Shown here piece by piece: positions 9,441 through 18,998 of a DNA stretch of 64,000 nt. Source of the DNA: Streptomyces sp. 71268 (GTDB taxonomy: Bacteria; Actinomycetota; Actinomycetes; Streptomycetales; Streptomycetaceae); the NCBI RefSeq assembly GCF_029392895.1, contig NZ_CP114200.1, forward strand, positions 2,139,001 to 2,203,000. Reading direction: 5' to 3'. Position 1 is the first letter of the stretch. Each line of letters opens with the position of its first letter. Made by a program: the position numbers and the translations under genes. The notes beneath the pieces are model-generated. The model saw nothing but the letters and a program-made list of their open reading frames with translations, did no database searches and was not told where the DNA came from.

Positions 9441-10658
9441 TCAGCGGCCCTGTTCGTACTGGCGGAGCTGGTCCAGGTTGATCATGCTGGTGTCGAAGAG
9501 GCTGGTCTCGTCCAGCGCCGGGGTGCCGGCCGCGCGGGGCTGCTGCTGCGGCTGGTGGCTATCGAGCGGCTGGGGCTGCGGGTACCCGGCGTGCGGGTCG
9601 TAGCCGTGCTGGGGCTGCTGCCAGCCGTAGTCGCCGGCCGGCTGTGGCGCGGCGGCGGCCGGCTGCTGGTAGCCGTGCGTCGGCTGCGCCGCGTACGGGT
9701 CCGGCTGGGCGTACTGCTGCTGGTAGCCGTACGCGTCCTGTTGGTAGCCCGCCTGAGCGTAGTAGTCCGCGTACTCGGGCTGGGCCGGGGCCTCGGGCGG
9801 GGCGGGCGGTTGCTGCGGCGGCAGCGGCTGCTGGTCGGGCATGGGGGGCTGGTGGACCGGGGCCGGCGCGTGAGCGGGGGGCGGCGCGGGGACGCGCGGG
9901 TCGGCGACGTGCTGGCTGGTGGCGAGGTCGGCCAGGTAGTCGTCGTCGCTGGTGCTGAGGCCGGCGGCGCCCGCGGCGTCCTGCGCGGCCATGTGGGCGC
10001 CCAGCTCGTCCTCTTCCGTACCGAGCAGCTTCTGTCTGCCCCGGCCGACCGCTTCCAGGGTCTTGGCGAGCACGGCGGCCACGGCGCCCAGTTTGGCGTC
10101 CACGTACTCGTCCGCGCGTTGGCGCAGCGTCTCCGGGTCCGCGCTGCGCTCGGGGGCCTGGTCGAAGTGGCCGTTCTCGTCGTCGCCGTACGCGCCGGGG
10201 CCGCGCCCGAGGAGCTTCTCGCGGCCCCGGTCGACGGAGCCGATGGTCTTGGTGAGGACGACCTCGAAGTTGGCCAGCTTGCTGTCGACGTAGTCGTCGG
10301 CCTCGGCGCGGATCTCCTCCGCCTCGCGGCGCGCCTCGGCGAGGATCCGGTCGGCCTCCTCCTGCGACTGGCGGGCCACCTCGGTCTGGGAGATCAGCGA
10401 GCCACGGTGGGAGTGCGCCGACTCGATGATGCGCTCGGCCTCCTGCCGGGCAGCCGCGACCATCTGGTCCCGGTCGCCGATCACCTCCTGGGCCTGCGCG
10501 AGGGAGCCGGGCAGTGCCATCCGTAGCTCTTCGAGCTTGGCGAGCAGCTCGGCCCGGTTCACCACGCAGGAGGCCGACATGGGCATGGATTTCGCGCTGC
10601 CGACGGTGCCGACGATCTCGTCGAGCTTCTTCTGCACGTCCACCTTGGGTGCTCGCAC
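9441..10658 (-). CDS. DivIVA-like coiled-coil protein with a Gln/Pro-rich tail
   Basis: 405 residues. The conserved N-terminal half (about residues 5-215) is mostly coiled coil, including GSLAQAQEVIGDRDQ and AARQEAERIIESA, and resembles DivIVA and ATP-synthase b-subunit stalks. It contains two related YVDxKL segments ending in GRxKLLG. The C-terminal half is low-complexity, rich in Gln, Pro, Tyr and Ala (YQQ, HGYDP), then ends in a conserved DETSLFDTSMINLDQLRQYEQGR-like tail. Such proteins are often annotated as cell-division initiation proteins. The GTG at 10658 is used; downstream GTG codons are possible. It follows coaD on the same strand. Confidence 0.85.
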   Translation of the reverse strand: MRAPKVDVQKKLDEIVGTVGSAKSMPMSASCVVNRAELLAKLEELRMALPGSLAQAQEVIGDRDQMVAAARQEAERIIESAHSHRGSLISQTEVARQSQEEADRILAEARREAEEIRAEADDYVDSKLANFEVVLTKTIGSVDRGREKLLGRGPGAYGDDENGHFDQAPERSADPETLRQRADEYVDAKLGAVAAVLAKTLEAVGRGRQKLLGTEEDELGAHMAAQDAAGAAGLSTSDDDYLADLATSQHVADPRVPAPPPAHAPAPVHQPPMPDQQPLPPQQPPAPPEAPAQPEYADYYAQAGYQQDAYGYQQQYAQPDPYAAQPTHGYQQPAAAAPQPAGDYGWQQPQHGYDPHAGYPQPQPLDSHQPQQQPRAAGTPALDETSLFDTSMINLDQLRQYEQGR

Positions 10659-10741
10659 TCTCTAGGCCGAAGGGTCGGGACGGGACCGACTGTACGGGCA
10701 GTGGGCTCCCGCCCGACACCTGCTGACAAACCGTCAGCTCG

Positions 10742-11221
10742 TTAGCGCTCGGCGAGCCGCTCCGTCAGGCGCCGGAGCACGAGCGGCGGGACCAGGTGGG
10801 AGACGTCGCCGCCCCAGGCCGCGACCTCCTTGACCAGGCTGGAGGAGAGGAAGCTGTAGGTGGGGTTGGTGGGCACGAACAGCGTCTCCACACCGGACAG
10901 GCCGTTGTTCATCTGGGCCATCTGCAACTCGTAGTCGAAGTCGCTGACGGCGCGCAGGCCCTTGACGATGGCGGGGATGTCGCGCTGCTTGCAGAAGTCG
11001 ACGAGGAGCCCGTGGAACGCCTCGACCTCGACGTTCCCGTACTCGGCCGTCGTCTCGCGCAGCAGGTCGATGCGCTCGTCGACAGTGAAGAGCCCTTGCT
11101 TTGACTTGTTGATCATCACGGCGACGTGCACGACGTCGTACAGCTTCGAGGCACGGGCGATGATGTCGAGGTGTCCATTGGTGACGGGGTCGAAGGACCC
11201 CGGACAGACGGCGCGGCGCAA
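10742..11221 (-). CDS. coaD: Phosphopantetheine adenylyltransferase
   Basis: Penultimate enzyme of coenzyme A synthesis, transferring AMP to 4'-phosphopantetheine. The nucleotidyltransferase motif TNGH is at residues 14-17 ([12 protein letters not shown]), and the second substrate loop [10 protein letters not shown] is present near the C terminus. The TTG at 11221 gives 159 residues, the standard length, and has GAGGA seven bases upstream. An ATG at 11251, overlapping the rsmD stop as ATGA, would add ten residues without a good ribosome site. Confidence 0.93.
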   Translation of the reverse strand: MRRAVCPGSFDPVTNGHLDIIARASKLYDVVHVAVMINKSKQGLFTVDERIDLLRETTAEYGNVEVEAFHGLLVDFCKQRDIPAIVKGLRAVSDFDYELQMAQMNNGLSGVETLFVPTNPTYSFLSSSLVKEVAAWGGDVSHLVPPLVLRRLTERLAER

Positions 11222-11247
11222 GAGTGGTTCCTCGCTCTCCAGTGCGG

Positions 11248-11850
11248 TCATGACGCGCTGTGGTGTGTCGTCGTGGCGGTGCTGCGTGAAGCGGCGCGAC
11301 CGTACCAAAGCGTGCCCTCCCCGTAGCGACGAGCCCGTAGCCCCTCGAAACCGGTCGGCCACCGGAACTCGCCGCCCCTGGTGCTCCGCTCCACGGTGAC
11401 CAGCACCTGTGCCGCGAGCCAGCCATTACCGGAGAGTGTGAGCAGGATCTCCCGCAGCTCGTCGTCGGTGACGGCGTACGGCGGGTCGAGGAACACCACG
11501 TCGTACGGCTGCCCCGGCACGGGGCCGGCGATGACCTGTGCCGCCTTGCCCGCCCGCACCTCGGCACCGGGCAGGCCCAGGGTTCGTACGTTCTCGCGGA
11601 CCACACGGGCGGCGCGAGGGTCGGCTTCCACCAGGAAGGCGTGTTCCGCGCCGCGGGAGAGCGCCTCAAGGCCGACGGCGCCCGAACCCGCGTACAGGTC
11701 GAGAACCCGTGCCCCGGCCAGCGAGCCGAGCAGCGACTCCCAGGTGGAGAACAGGCCCTCGCGCGCCCGGTCCGAGGTCGGTCGAGTGCCGGTGCCCGGG
11801 GGTACGGCGAGACGGCGCCCGCCGGCAGCCCCGGCGATCACGCGGGTCAT
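11248..11850 (-). CDS. rsmD: 16S rRNA (guanine966-N2)-methyltransferase
   Basis: 200 residues from ATG, beginning [19 protein letters not shown], the usual RsmD opening. The S-adenosylmethionine-binding motif [15 protein letters not shown] covers about residues 50-64, and the catalytic DPPY is at about 122-125. It methylates G966 of 16S rRNA during small-subunit assembly. Its stop overlaps a possible upstream coaD start, so the two are probably cotranscribed. The apparent upstream extension consists of heptad repeats and is not coding. Confidence 0.94.
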   Translation of the reverse strand: MTRVIAGAAGGRRLAVPPGTGTRPTSDRAREGLFSTWESLLGSLAGARVLDLYAGSGAVGLEALSRGAEHAFLVEADPRAARVVRENVRTLGLPGAEVRAGKAAQVIAGPVPGQPYDVVFLDPPYAVTDDELREILLTLSGNGWLAAQVLVTVERSTRGGEFRWPTGFEGLRARRYGEGTLWYGRAASRSTATTTHHSAS

Positions 11851-11989
11851 CTGTTGGTCGGCCCTTCGTGGTGGTGGACAGCGGTGACCGTGATCGGCCA
11901 CCGCTCCCCCACGATATGGCGTCAGCCGACGGACGACTCGGGGAGCCGCACCCGGCGGGGCCGCACCCAGCGGAGCGGGGACGGCTCCG

Positions 11990-12200
11990 CCCCGTGCCCC
12001 GTGCCCCGTGCCCCGTGCCCCGTGCCCCGTGCCCCCAAGCAGGATCACCGCTCCGTGCCCCGTGCCCCCAAGCAGGATCACCGCTCCGTGCTCCGTGCTC
12101 CGTGCTCCGTGCTCCGTGCTCCGTGCTCCGTGCTCCGTGCTCCGTGCTCCGTGCTCCGTGCTCCGTGCTCCGTGCTCCGTGCTCCGTGCTCCGTGCTCCG
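11990..12200. repeat. Type composite repeat: CCCCGTG array, linker (twice), CTCCGTG array
   Basis: Six CCCCGTG units (11990-12031) lead into the 19-base linker CCCCCAAGCAGGATCACCG (12032-12050). One CTCCGTG and one CCCCGTG follow, then a second identical linker (12065-12083), then sixteen exact CTCCGTG units (12084-12195) and a partial CTCCG. It fills most of the gap between rsmD and recG. The rest of the 520-base gap has no gene. Confidence 0.95.
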
Positions 12201-12370
12201 GCGGGATGGTGCCGCGGGGCGGGGGAAGCCGGGCGGTGCTGGCGGCGGTTCGGGCCTCGGGGGGCTGGCTGGCGAGCGTCGGGGTCCGTTGGATGGTGGG
12301 CGTCGGAGCAGCGGGGCCGGCATGCCGGTCGTGAGTGACATGCGGCCGGCGCATGGCCTTCTCGCGCTAC

Positions 12371-14668
12371 TCAGCCCTTGTCGAGGTACTGCTCGCGCTC
12401 GGAGTCCAGCAGGGCGTCGAGCGCCGTACGCAGCGCCGGCAGCCGCTCCAACTCCGGGTCGGCCGTGACGGTCGCCACGGCCTCCGCGCGGGCGGCGGCG
12501 ATGACTTCCTCGTCGTCGATGACGGTGAGCATGCGCAGACTGGAGCGGACGCCCGACTGGGCCTGCCCCAACACGTCGCCCTCGCGCCGCTGCTCCAGGT
12601 CGATGCGGGACAGTTCGAAGCCGTCCAACGTCGCGGCGACGGCGCCGAGCCGGGCCCGCGCCGGGCTGGCCTCCGGCATGTCGGTCACCAGGAGGCACAG
12701 GCCCGGGGCGGAGCCACGGCCGACACGGCCCCGCAACTGGTGCAACTGGGATACGCCGAACCGGTCCGCATCCATGATCACCATGGCCGTGGCGTTGGGT
12801 ACGTTGACGCCGACCTCGATCACGGTGGTGGCCACCAACACGTCCACCTCGCCGGCGGAGAACCGGCGCATCAGCGCGTCCTTGTCATCGGGGTGCATGC
12901 GCCCGTGCAGCGCCTCGATGCGCAGTCCCTTGAGCGCGCCCTTGGTGAGCTGCTCGGTGACGTCGAGCACCGCCAACGGGGGCCGGCGCTCCCCCGCCCC
13001 GTCAGCGCCGTCCGTGGCTTCCGCCGCGCCGCCCACGTCGTACTCCGCGGCGGGGTCCGCCGCGCTCCCGGCCCCGCGCTGCCCCGACTTCGCGCCCTTG
13101 CGCTCCTTGGGGGCGTCCTCCTCGTCGCCGATACGGGGGCAGACCACGTACGCCTGGTGCCCGGACTCCACCTCTTCCCGTACGCGCTCCCAGGTGCGGG
13201 AGAGGAAGTGCGGCTTGTCCTTGGCCGGGACCACGTGGCTGGCGATGGGCGAGCGGCCCGCGGGGAGTTGGTCCAGGACCGAGGTCTCCAGGTCGCCGAA
13301 GACCGTCATGGCAACGGTGCGCGGGATGGGCGTGGCCGTCATGACCAGAAGGTGCGGGGGGCGGTCCGCCTTGGCCCGCAGCGCGTCCCGTTGCTCCACG
13401 CCGAACCGGTGCTGCTCGTCGACCACCACCAGTCCCAGATCGTGGAATTGCACCTTGTCCTCGATCAGCGCGTGGGTGCCGATCACGAGGCCCGCCTCGC
13501 CGGTGACCAGGTCGAGCAGCGCCTGGCGGCGGGCCGCGGCCCCCATGGAGCCGGTGAGCAGCACCACCTTGGTGCCGTTCTCCGACCCGCCGAGCATGCC
13601 GCCCTCGGCCAACTCGCCCATCATCTCGACGACGGAACGGTGGTGCTGCTGGGCCAGCACTTCGGTCGGCGCGAGCATCGCGGCCTGGCCCCCCGCGTCC
13701 ACCACGGTCAGCATCGCGCGCAACGCCACCAACGTCTTGCCGCTACCGACCTCGCCCTGGAGCAGCCGGTGCATGGGGTGCTCGGCCGCCAGGTCACTCA
13801 GGATCTCGGCGGACACCCGCTGCTGGCCCTCGGTGAGCGTGAACGGCAGCTTGGCGTCGAAGGCGTCCAGCAGTCCGTCCTGGCGCCGAGCCCGGGGCAC
13901 GGCGGGGAGCTGGGCCTCGGCGCGCCGACGGCGCGCCAGGGCCACCTGGAGCACGAACGCCTCATCCCACTTGAGTCGGTCGCGGGCCGCCGCGATGTCG
14001 GCCTTGGTGCGCGGCCGGTGGATCTTCAGCAAGGCGTCGGGCAGCGTCTCGAAGCCGCGGCCCTCGCGCAACGCGGGGGGCAGCGGATCGACCACGCCCT
14101 CCCAACCCGTCGCCTCCATGGTGTCGAGGAGCATGCCGACGGACTTGGCGAGCTGCCAGGACGCGAGTTGCTTGCAGGCGGGGTACAGCGGCAGCAACTG
14201 GTTCGCGAAGGCGTCTACCGCGCCTGCCGCGTCGTCCTCGTGATCCTGGTCCAGTAGCTCGTAGTCGGGGTGGGAGAGCTGCCGGGTCCGGTTGAACACC
14301 GAGACCTTGCCGGCGAACATCCCCCGCCGCCCCGGCAGCAGCGCCTTCTCGTGGTGGAAGACGCTCCGCCCGAAGAACACTAGTGTCAGCGCCCCGCTAC
14401 CGTCGGTCACCACCACTTCGAGCCGCACGCCCTTGCCGTGGTTGAACGTCTTCTTCGTCGCCTTGGCCACCCGCGCGACCACCGTGACGTGCTCGTCCAA
14501 CGGCAGGTCGGCCAGCCGGGTCAGCTCGCCCCGCTCCGCGTACCGGCGCGGGTAGTGGTGCAGCAGGTCCCCGACGGTATGCAGGTCGAGGTGGGCGGCC
14601 ATCACCTTCGCGGTGTTGCCGCCAACGATCTTCTTCAGGGGTTCATCGAGCGCGGGCACGCGATCCAT
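12371..14668 (-). CDS. recG: ATP-dependent DNA helicase RecG
   Basis: 765-residue branch-migration helicase that rewinds stalled forks and Holliday junctions. The N-terminal wedge/OB domain is followed by Walker A GEVGSGKT (about residue 306), the DEQH box in VVVDEQHRFGVEQR (about 413), MTATPIPRT, and helicase C motifs ending in QLRGRVGRG. A Gly/Ala-rich insertion at about 513-553 lies between the two helicase lobes. I start at the ATG giving MDRVPALDEPLKK; a GTG 33 bases upstream adds residues unlike the family. It is read toward rsmD. Confidence 0.96.
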   Translation of the reverse strand: MDRVPALDEPLKKIVGGNTAKVMAAHLDLHTVGDLLHHYPRRYAERGELTRLADLPLDEHVTVVARVAKATKKTFNHGKGVRLEVVVTDGSGALTLVFFGRSVFHHEKALLPGRRGMFAGKVSVFNRTRQLSHPDYELLDQDHEDDAAGAVDAFANQLLPLYPACKQLASWQLAKSVGMLLDTMEATGWEGVVDPLPPALREGRGFETLPDALLKIHRPRTKADIAAARDRLKWDEAFVLQVALARRRRAEAQLPAVPRARRQDGLLDAFDAKLPFTLTEGQQRVSAEILSDLAAEHPMHRLLQGEVGSGKTLVALRAMLTVVDAGGQAAMLAPTEVLAQQHHRSVVEMMGELAEGGMLGGSENGTKVVLLTGSMGAAARRQALLDLVTGEAGLVIGTHALIEDKVQFHDLGLVVVDEQHRFGVEQRDALRAKADRPPHLLVMTATPIPRTVAMTVFGDLETSVLDQLPAGRSPIASHVVPAKDKPHFLSRTWERVREEVESGHQAYVVCPRIGDEEDAPKERKGAKSGQRGAGSAADPAAEYDVGGAAEATDGADGAGERRPPLAVLDVTEQLTKGALKGLRIEALHGRMHPDDKDALMRRFSAGEVDVLVATTVIEVGVNVPNATAMVIMDADRFGVSQLHQLRGRVGRGSAPGLCLLVTDMPEASPARARLGAVAATLDGFELSRIDLEQRREGDVLGQAQSGVRSSLRMLTVIDDEEVIAAARAEAVATVTADPELERLPALRTALDALLDSEREQYLDKG

Positions 14669-14809
14669 TGCACACCACACCACTGACAGCGTGCGCGACA
14701 CTCCCCGCCACCGGCCCGTCGCACCCCCCGCGCGGCGGCCCCTACCCGCGTCCTCCCGCCGACCGTCGCGCCGCTGGCCGCCCCGGGGCGCGCGACAACC
14801 CTCGGCCCC

Positions 14810-15090
14810 GTGCCCCCGTGCCCCCGTGCCCCCGTGCCCCCGTGCCCCCGTGCCCCCGTGCCCCCGTGCCCTCAGCGAGGATCACCCGCGCCGCGCTCCG
14901 TAGCCCCAACGAAGCCGCCGCTCCGTGCTCCGTGCCCCGTGCCCCGTGCCCCGTGCCCCGTGCCCCGTGCCCCCAGGCAGGATCACCCGCACCGCGCTCC
15001 GTAGCCCCAACAAAACCACCGCTCCGTGGTCTGCGCTCCGTGCTCCGTGCTCCGTGCTCCGTGCTCCGTGCTCCGTGCTCCGTGCTCCGG
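14810..15090. repeat. Double composite repeat with an octamer variant
   Basis: Seven GTGCCCCC octamers (14810-14865) open the block. A long linker (about 14866-14930) with GAGGATCACCCGC and TAGCCCCAAC follows, then one CTCCGTG, about five CCCCGTG units, a second long linker (about 14965-15028) with the same sub-motifs, and seven to nine CTCCGTG units ending at 15090. It occupies the gap between recG and the DAK2-domain gene; no gene is present there. Confidence 0.93.
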
Positions 15091-15218
15091 CGGCATGGTC
15101 GGGTCGCTTGGGGTGCCGGTAGCCCGCGGCAACTCGTGGCCTCGCGTGCGGCCTACGCGCGCGGTACGGGGCGCCGTCGCTCACCCCGCGCCGGCTCAGG
15201 TCGCGGGCGGCCCGACGG

Positions 15219-17342
15219 TCATTCGATGCCGATGAGCAGCGGGGCCGATGGCTGTTCGCCCCGGTAGCTGACCGTGTCCACCGCCAGGTGTCGCTCCCGT
15301 ACGTGTTCCTCCAGCCGCTCGGCGAGATTGTTCGGCACGCCGGCCCCCAGCACCAGGGTGACCATCTCGCCGCCGGCCGCCAGCATGCGGTCGAGCACGG
15401 TGCGCGCCGTGGCCAACAGGTCGGCCCCGATGACGACCACGTCACCGTCGATCAGGCCCAACACGTCGCCTGCCTGGCACACGCCGGCCATCGTCCACGA
15501 CTGGCGTTCGGCCACGGCCAGTTCGGCGTAACGGGTCGCGCCCGCGGCCGAGGTCATCGCCACCACGTCCTCGTCGAACCCGCGGTCCCCTTCGTGAACG
15601 GCGAGCGCGGCGATGCCCTGGACGACGGAGCGGGTCGGGATGAGTGCGACACGGACCCCCTCCGTACGCATCTGCGCGGCAGCCGCGGCGGCGGTGTGGC
15701 GCAGCTCGGCGTCGTTGGGCAGCAGGACGACCTCGTGCGCGTGCGCTCGCCGGATCGCGTCGACCAGTTCGCCACTGGCGGGCGGCTCCCCGGGGCGCGC
15801 GGTGACCACGGTCGCGCCCGCTTCGCCGCACAGGGCGGCGAGTCCGTCGCCCGGGACCACCAGGACCACGGAGCGCGCGGCGCGCTCGCCCCGTGCCCCG
15901 TGCACCGTGCCCCGTGCACCGTCAGTTCGCTGGGGTTCCCTGGGCGCGGTCTCTCGGTGCAACCGGCGCTCGGCCGCGGCGCCGAAGTGCGTGATGCGGA
16001 GCCGATACGGGCGTCCCGCCTGGATGCCCGCCTCCACGGCGGCCCCCGCGTCGTCGACGTGCACGTGCACGTTCCACAGCCCGTCGCCGCCCACGATCAC
16101 GAGGGAGTCGCCCAGCGCGTCCAGGCGACCACGGAGCCGGGCCACGGCGGTGTCGTCGGCCTCCAGGAGGTAGATCACTTCGTAGGCGGGGCCCGTGATC
16201 GGCTCGCCGTCGCATCCCGTGGGCCGGCCCGAGGGTCCTGCGCCGGCGGGCGCGCGCTCCGGAGTGGCGGCACCGTACGGAGCGTCGACGTCGGCACTCC
16301 GCTCGGTCGGGGTCAGGGGGGCGGGCGGGGCGGCGGGGCGGCGGGGTTCGTGAGGTTCGGGGTCGGAGCTGCCGGGACCGAGGCCGTGGCTGCCCAGGGC
16401 CGCCCGAAGCGGGCCGGTCGGCGCCGTGGTGCGTTCGCCGGTCAGCGTTTCGGCCAGGGCACCGAGGACGGTGACCAGGCCGTAGCCGCCCGCGTCCACG
16501 ACGCCGGCCCGCGCGAGTACGTCGAGCTGGCCGGTGGTCGCGTCCAGAGCGGCGCAGGCACCCTCGTAGGCGGCCCGTGCCACGGCGCCGACGGGCACGG
16601 CGGCCCACCGCGTCGCGGGAGTGCTCCGCGTCCCCGGAGCCGCGCCGCCCTCGCTCGCCGTAGCCGCCCCGTACACCGCGCCTTGCTCCGCCCCGTGCCC
16701 GGTGACCGCACCGTGCCCCGCTTCGGCCCCGTGCCCCGTGCGGGCTCCGTGCCCCGTCGCGGCCCCGTGCCCCGTTTCGGCTCCGTACGGCGCCGACGCC
16801 CCGTGCTCCGCGGGGCGGGCGCCCGCCGCCCGCGCCGCTGCCGCTGCCGCCGAGGCGGCGACCGTCAGGACCGTGCCCTCAACGGGCCGGGCGACCGCGT
16901 TCCGGGCGGAATCGGCCGCGCGGAGCAGCGCGCGGGACAGGACAACCCCACTGGCGTGGCGTGCGTCACCTTCGCCTCGCGCGTCGTCCGTCGCATCATC
17001 CGCCTCGTACTGCTCGGCGAATACGTCCGCCATCCCGCGCAACATCTGGGCCAGGATGGTGCCGGAGTTACCGTGCGCGCCGATCAGCGCACCGTGCGCC
17101 ATGGCTCCTATCGCGTCGCCCAGGCTCGGCCTGGACGCGGTACCGGTAGCCGCGTGGCCGTTGAAGGCGGCGCCGACGGCCTGCGCGGCGGACTCGACGG
17201 TGAGGTAGAGGTTGGTGCCGGTGTCACCGTCCGCGACCGGGTAGACGTTGATGGCGTCGATCCCCTCGCGGGCGCGCCCCAACGCCTCCAGTGCCAGCCC
17301 GCACCACGTACGTACCGCCTCGGCGTCGAACGTGTGCGGCAC
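15219..17342 (-). CDS. DAK2-domain (DhaL/FakA-like) kinase-phosphatase family protein
   Basis: 707 residues. The N-terminal DhaL domain holds the nucleotide/Mg site INVYPVADGDTGTNLY (about 31-46) and GAHGNSGTILAQMLRG. The C-terminal half matches the YloV/FakA family, whose members phosphorylate fatty acids bound to DegV-type proteins in Firmicutes. Two regions are made of repeat-derived peptide: about residues 178-220 (TGHGA repeats) and 474-485. The GTG start has GGAGG six bases upstream. It lies upstream of recG as in other actinobacteria. Biochemical substrate in Streptomyces is not established here. Confidence 0.85.
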   Translation of the reverse strand: MPHTFDAEAVRTWCGLALEALGRAREGIDAINVYPVADGDTGTNLYLTVESAAQAVGAAFNGHAATGTASRPSLGDAIGAMAHGALIGAHGNSGTILAQMLRGMADVFAEQYEADDATDDARGEGDARHASGVVLSRALLRAADSARNAVARPVEGTVLTVAASAAAAAARAAGARPAEHGASAPYGAETGHGAATGHGARTGHGAEAGHGAVTGHGAEQGAVYGAATASEGGAAPGTRSTPATRWAAVPVGAVARAAYEGACAALDATTGQLDVLARAGVVDAGGYGLVTVLGALAETLTGERTTAPTGPLRAALGSHGLGPGSSDPEPHEPRRPAAPPAPLTPTERSADVDAPYGAATPERAPAGAGPSGRPTGCDGEPITGPAYEVIYLLEADDTAVARLRGRLDALGDSLVIVGGDGLWNVHVHVDDAGAAVEAGIQAGRPYRLRITHFGAAAERRLHRETAPREPQRTDGARGTVHGARGERAARSVVLVVPGDGLAALCGEAGATVVTARPGEPPASGELVDAIRRAHAHEVVLLPNDAELRHTAAAAAAQMRTEGVRVALIPTRSVVQGIAALAVHEGDRGFDEDVVAMTSAAGATRYAELAVAERQSWTMAGVCQAGDVLGLIDGDVVVIGADLLATARTVLDRMLAAGGEMVTLVLGAGVPNNLAERLEEHVRERHLAVDTVSYRGEQPSAPLLIGIE
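15888..15921. repeat. Short heptad copy inside the DAK2-domain gene
   Basis: CCCCGTG and CACCGTG units encoding the peptide RGTVHGARGE within the coding frame, about residues 474-485. Confidence 0.6.
16683..16810. repeat. Heptad repeat block inside the DAK2-domain gene
   Basis: CCCCGTG, CTCCGTG and related units separated by spacers that keep the frame. They encode about six TGHGA-type peptides at residues 178-220, between the DhaL domain halves. Confidence 0.75.
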
Positions 17343-17587
17343 CTATGGCCTCCTTGGACGGTGCTGGGTGGCAGCGCGGATGCCCGCAGGGTAGTCGCGC
17401 TTCGCGGAGATCGTCTGGGGCGGGGGCCGGGGCGGCCATGGTAGTTTCGTTGTACGGGAGCGGTCGTTGTATGCTGCTCCGGTTGCCCGATCAGGTCGGG
17501 CCAAATCCCCCCGGTGATGCCGATCAGCTATTGATTCGACGAACCGGGAACTCACCGTAAGTGCATCTGAAGTCTTTGGAGTGACCC

Positions 17588-17773
17588 GTGGCTGCCAACT
17601 GCGACGTCTGCGGCAAGGGGCCGGGCTTCGGCAACAACATTTCGCACTCGCACCGCCGCACTCGCCGTCGTTGGAACCCCAACATTCAGACGGTGCGCGC
17701 TGTGGTCGGTCGGACGCCGAAGCGGCTCAACGTCTGCACCTCGTGCATCAAGGCCGGCAAGGTCGCGCGCTGA
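17588..17773 (+). CDS. rpmB: Ribosomal protein bL28
   Basis: 61-residue large-subunit protein, [17 protein letters not shown] onward, with two CxxC pairs (Cys 5/8 and near 50/53) of the zinc-containing type. The GTG start has TTTGGAG eight bases upstream. It is divergent from the DAK2-domain gene, with about 245 bases between for both promoters, and ends in a strong terminator. Confidence 0.96.
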   Translation: MAANCDVCGKGPGFGNNISHSHRRTRRRWNPNIQTVRAVVGRTPKRLNVCTSCIKAGKVAR

Positions 17774-17805
17774 CGTTCCCGTCGTAGCGCAGCCAGCCGG
17801 TTGCC

Positions 17806-17840
17806 AAAGCCGGCCCGCATTCGTGCGGGCCGGCTTTTTT
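17806..17840 (+). terminator. Rho-independent terminator of rpmB
   Basis: A perfect GC-rich stem, GCCGGCCCGCA pairing with TGCGGGCCGGC around a short TTCG-type loop, followed by six T residues. It is one of the few canonical U-tract terminators in the window. Confidence 0.9.
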
Positions 17841-17929
17841 GTTGCCTACATGCTGCCCATGAGCGCCCCAAGCCTCGCTCCACGGCTCCGTCGCCCGCTC
17901 GTGTGTGGGCACTCCGGTCGGATCCGCCG

Positions 17930-18060
17930 CTCCGTGCCCAGTGCCCCGTGCCCCGTGCCCAGTGCCCCGTGCCCCGTGCCCCGTGCCCCGTGCCCCGTGC
18001 CCCCAGGCAGGATCACCGCTCCGTGCTCCGTGCTCCGTGCTCCGTGCTCCGTGCTCCGTG
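17930..18060. repeat. Composite repeat between rpmB and thiD
   Basis: One CTCCGTG, then nine CCCCGTG-type units of which two are CCCAGTG (17937-17999), the linker CCCCCAGGCAGGATCACCG (18000-18018), then six exact CTCCGTG units (18019-18060). It lies between convergent genes; the rest of the 400-base gap has only the rpmB terminator. Confidence 0.95.
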
Positions 18061-18173
18061 CCAGGATGTCCGCCGCCCCCGGCGGGCTCGACTCGCGCCG
18101 ATGCGGCGCCACAGCAGCCGTCAGCCGGCTGCCGCGCCGCCTGTCCGAAGACGTCGAGGCACGGGGCGGCGGC

Positions 18174-18998
18174 TCAGCGCCAGCGCCAGGCGTGGTCGAC
18201 CGGGCCGATGCCGGCGCCCAGCGGGAAGCCGGCTTCGATCGCCCCCGTGACGTACTCCTTTGCCGCCGCGACGGCCTCCGGCACCGGCATGCCGTGGGCC
18301 AGGTGGGCGGCGATGGCGCTGGCGAGGGTGCAGCCGGTGCCGTGGGTGTGGCGGTTGTCGTGGCGCGGGGAGCGGAGCCAGTGTTCCTCCGTCCCGTCCG
18401 TCAGCAGGTCCACCGCGTCCCCTCGGAGGTGGCCGCCCTTCACCAGGGCCCAGCGGGGCCCGAACTCCAGGACGGCCGCCGCAGCGCGCGGCATGTCGGC
18501 CTCCGTGGCCACGCGTAGGCCGGTGAGTTGCGCGACCTCGTCCAGGTTGGGCGTGGCAACCGTCGCGACCGGCAGCAGTTTGGTGCGTACGGCGTCGAGC
18601 GCGTCGGCGGCCAGGAGGGCGTCACCGTGCTTGGAGACGCCGACCGGGTCCACGATGACGGGCGCGTTGAGGTCCGTGAGCAGGCTCGCGACGGTCTCCA
18701 CGATCGCGGGTGAGGCGAGCATGCCCGTCTTCACGGCCTGGACGCCGATGTCGTCGACGACGGAGCGGAACTGGGCCCGGATCGCCTCCAGCGGAAGCTC
18801 CCACGCCCCCTGCACGCCCAGGGAGTTCTGCGCCGTGACCGCGGTGAGCACGCTCATGCCGTGCGTGCCGAGAGTCAGCATCGCCTTGAGATCGGCCTGA
18901 ATGCCCGCTCCACCGCCTGAGTCGGACCCGGCGACGGTCAGGACACGGGGCGGTACGGCGGTGGGGACGGGGCCAGCACCCGGGGCGTCAGTGGTCAT
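18174..18998 (-). CDS. thiD: Hydroxymethylpyrimidine/phosphomethylpyrimidine kinase
   Basis: 274-residue ribokinase-fold enzyme that phosphorylates HMP and HMP-P in thiamine synthesis. Near the N terminus is [35 protein letters not shown] follows at mid-protein, and the anion-hole/ATP motif [14 protein letters not shown] is near the end. ATG at 18998 starts just before MTTDAPG; the upstream extension is unlike the family. thiL lies upstream on the same strand, making a thiamine pair. Confidence 0.94.
   Translation of the reverse strand: MTTDAPGAGPVPTAVPPRVLTVAGSDSGGGAGIQADLKAMLTLGTHGMSVLTAVTAQNSLGVQGAWELPLEAIRAQFRSVVDDIGVQAVKTGMLASPAIVETVASLLTDLNAPVIVDPVGVSKHGDALLAADALDAVRTKLLPVATVATPNLDEVAQLTGLRVATEADMPRAAAAVLEFGPRWALVKGGHLRGDAVDLLTDGTEEHWLRSPRHDNRHTHGTGCTLASAIAAHLAHGMPVPEAVAAAKEYVTGAIEAGFPLGAGIGPVDHAWRWR

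Noticed and set aside
11219..11251. The ATG at 11251 as the coaD start
   Set aside because: It overlaps the rsmD stop but lacks a ribosome site. The TTG at 11221 has one and gives the standard length. Some doubt remains.
11990..12200. The arrays as CRISPR repeats
   Set aside because: Units are 7 bases and contiguous with no unique spacers, and there are no cas genes.
17451..17478. TTGTAC and TATGCT as an rpmB promoter
   Set aside because: The boxes are only 14 bases apart, too close for a confident call.
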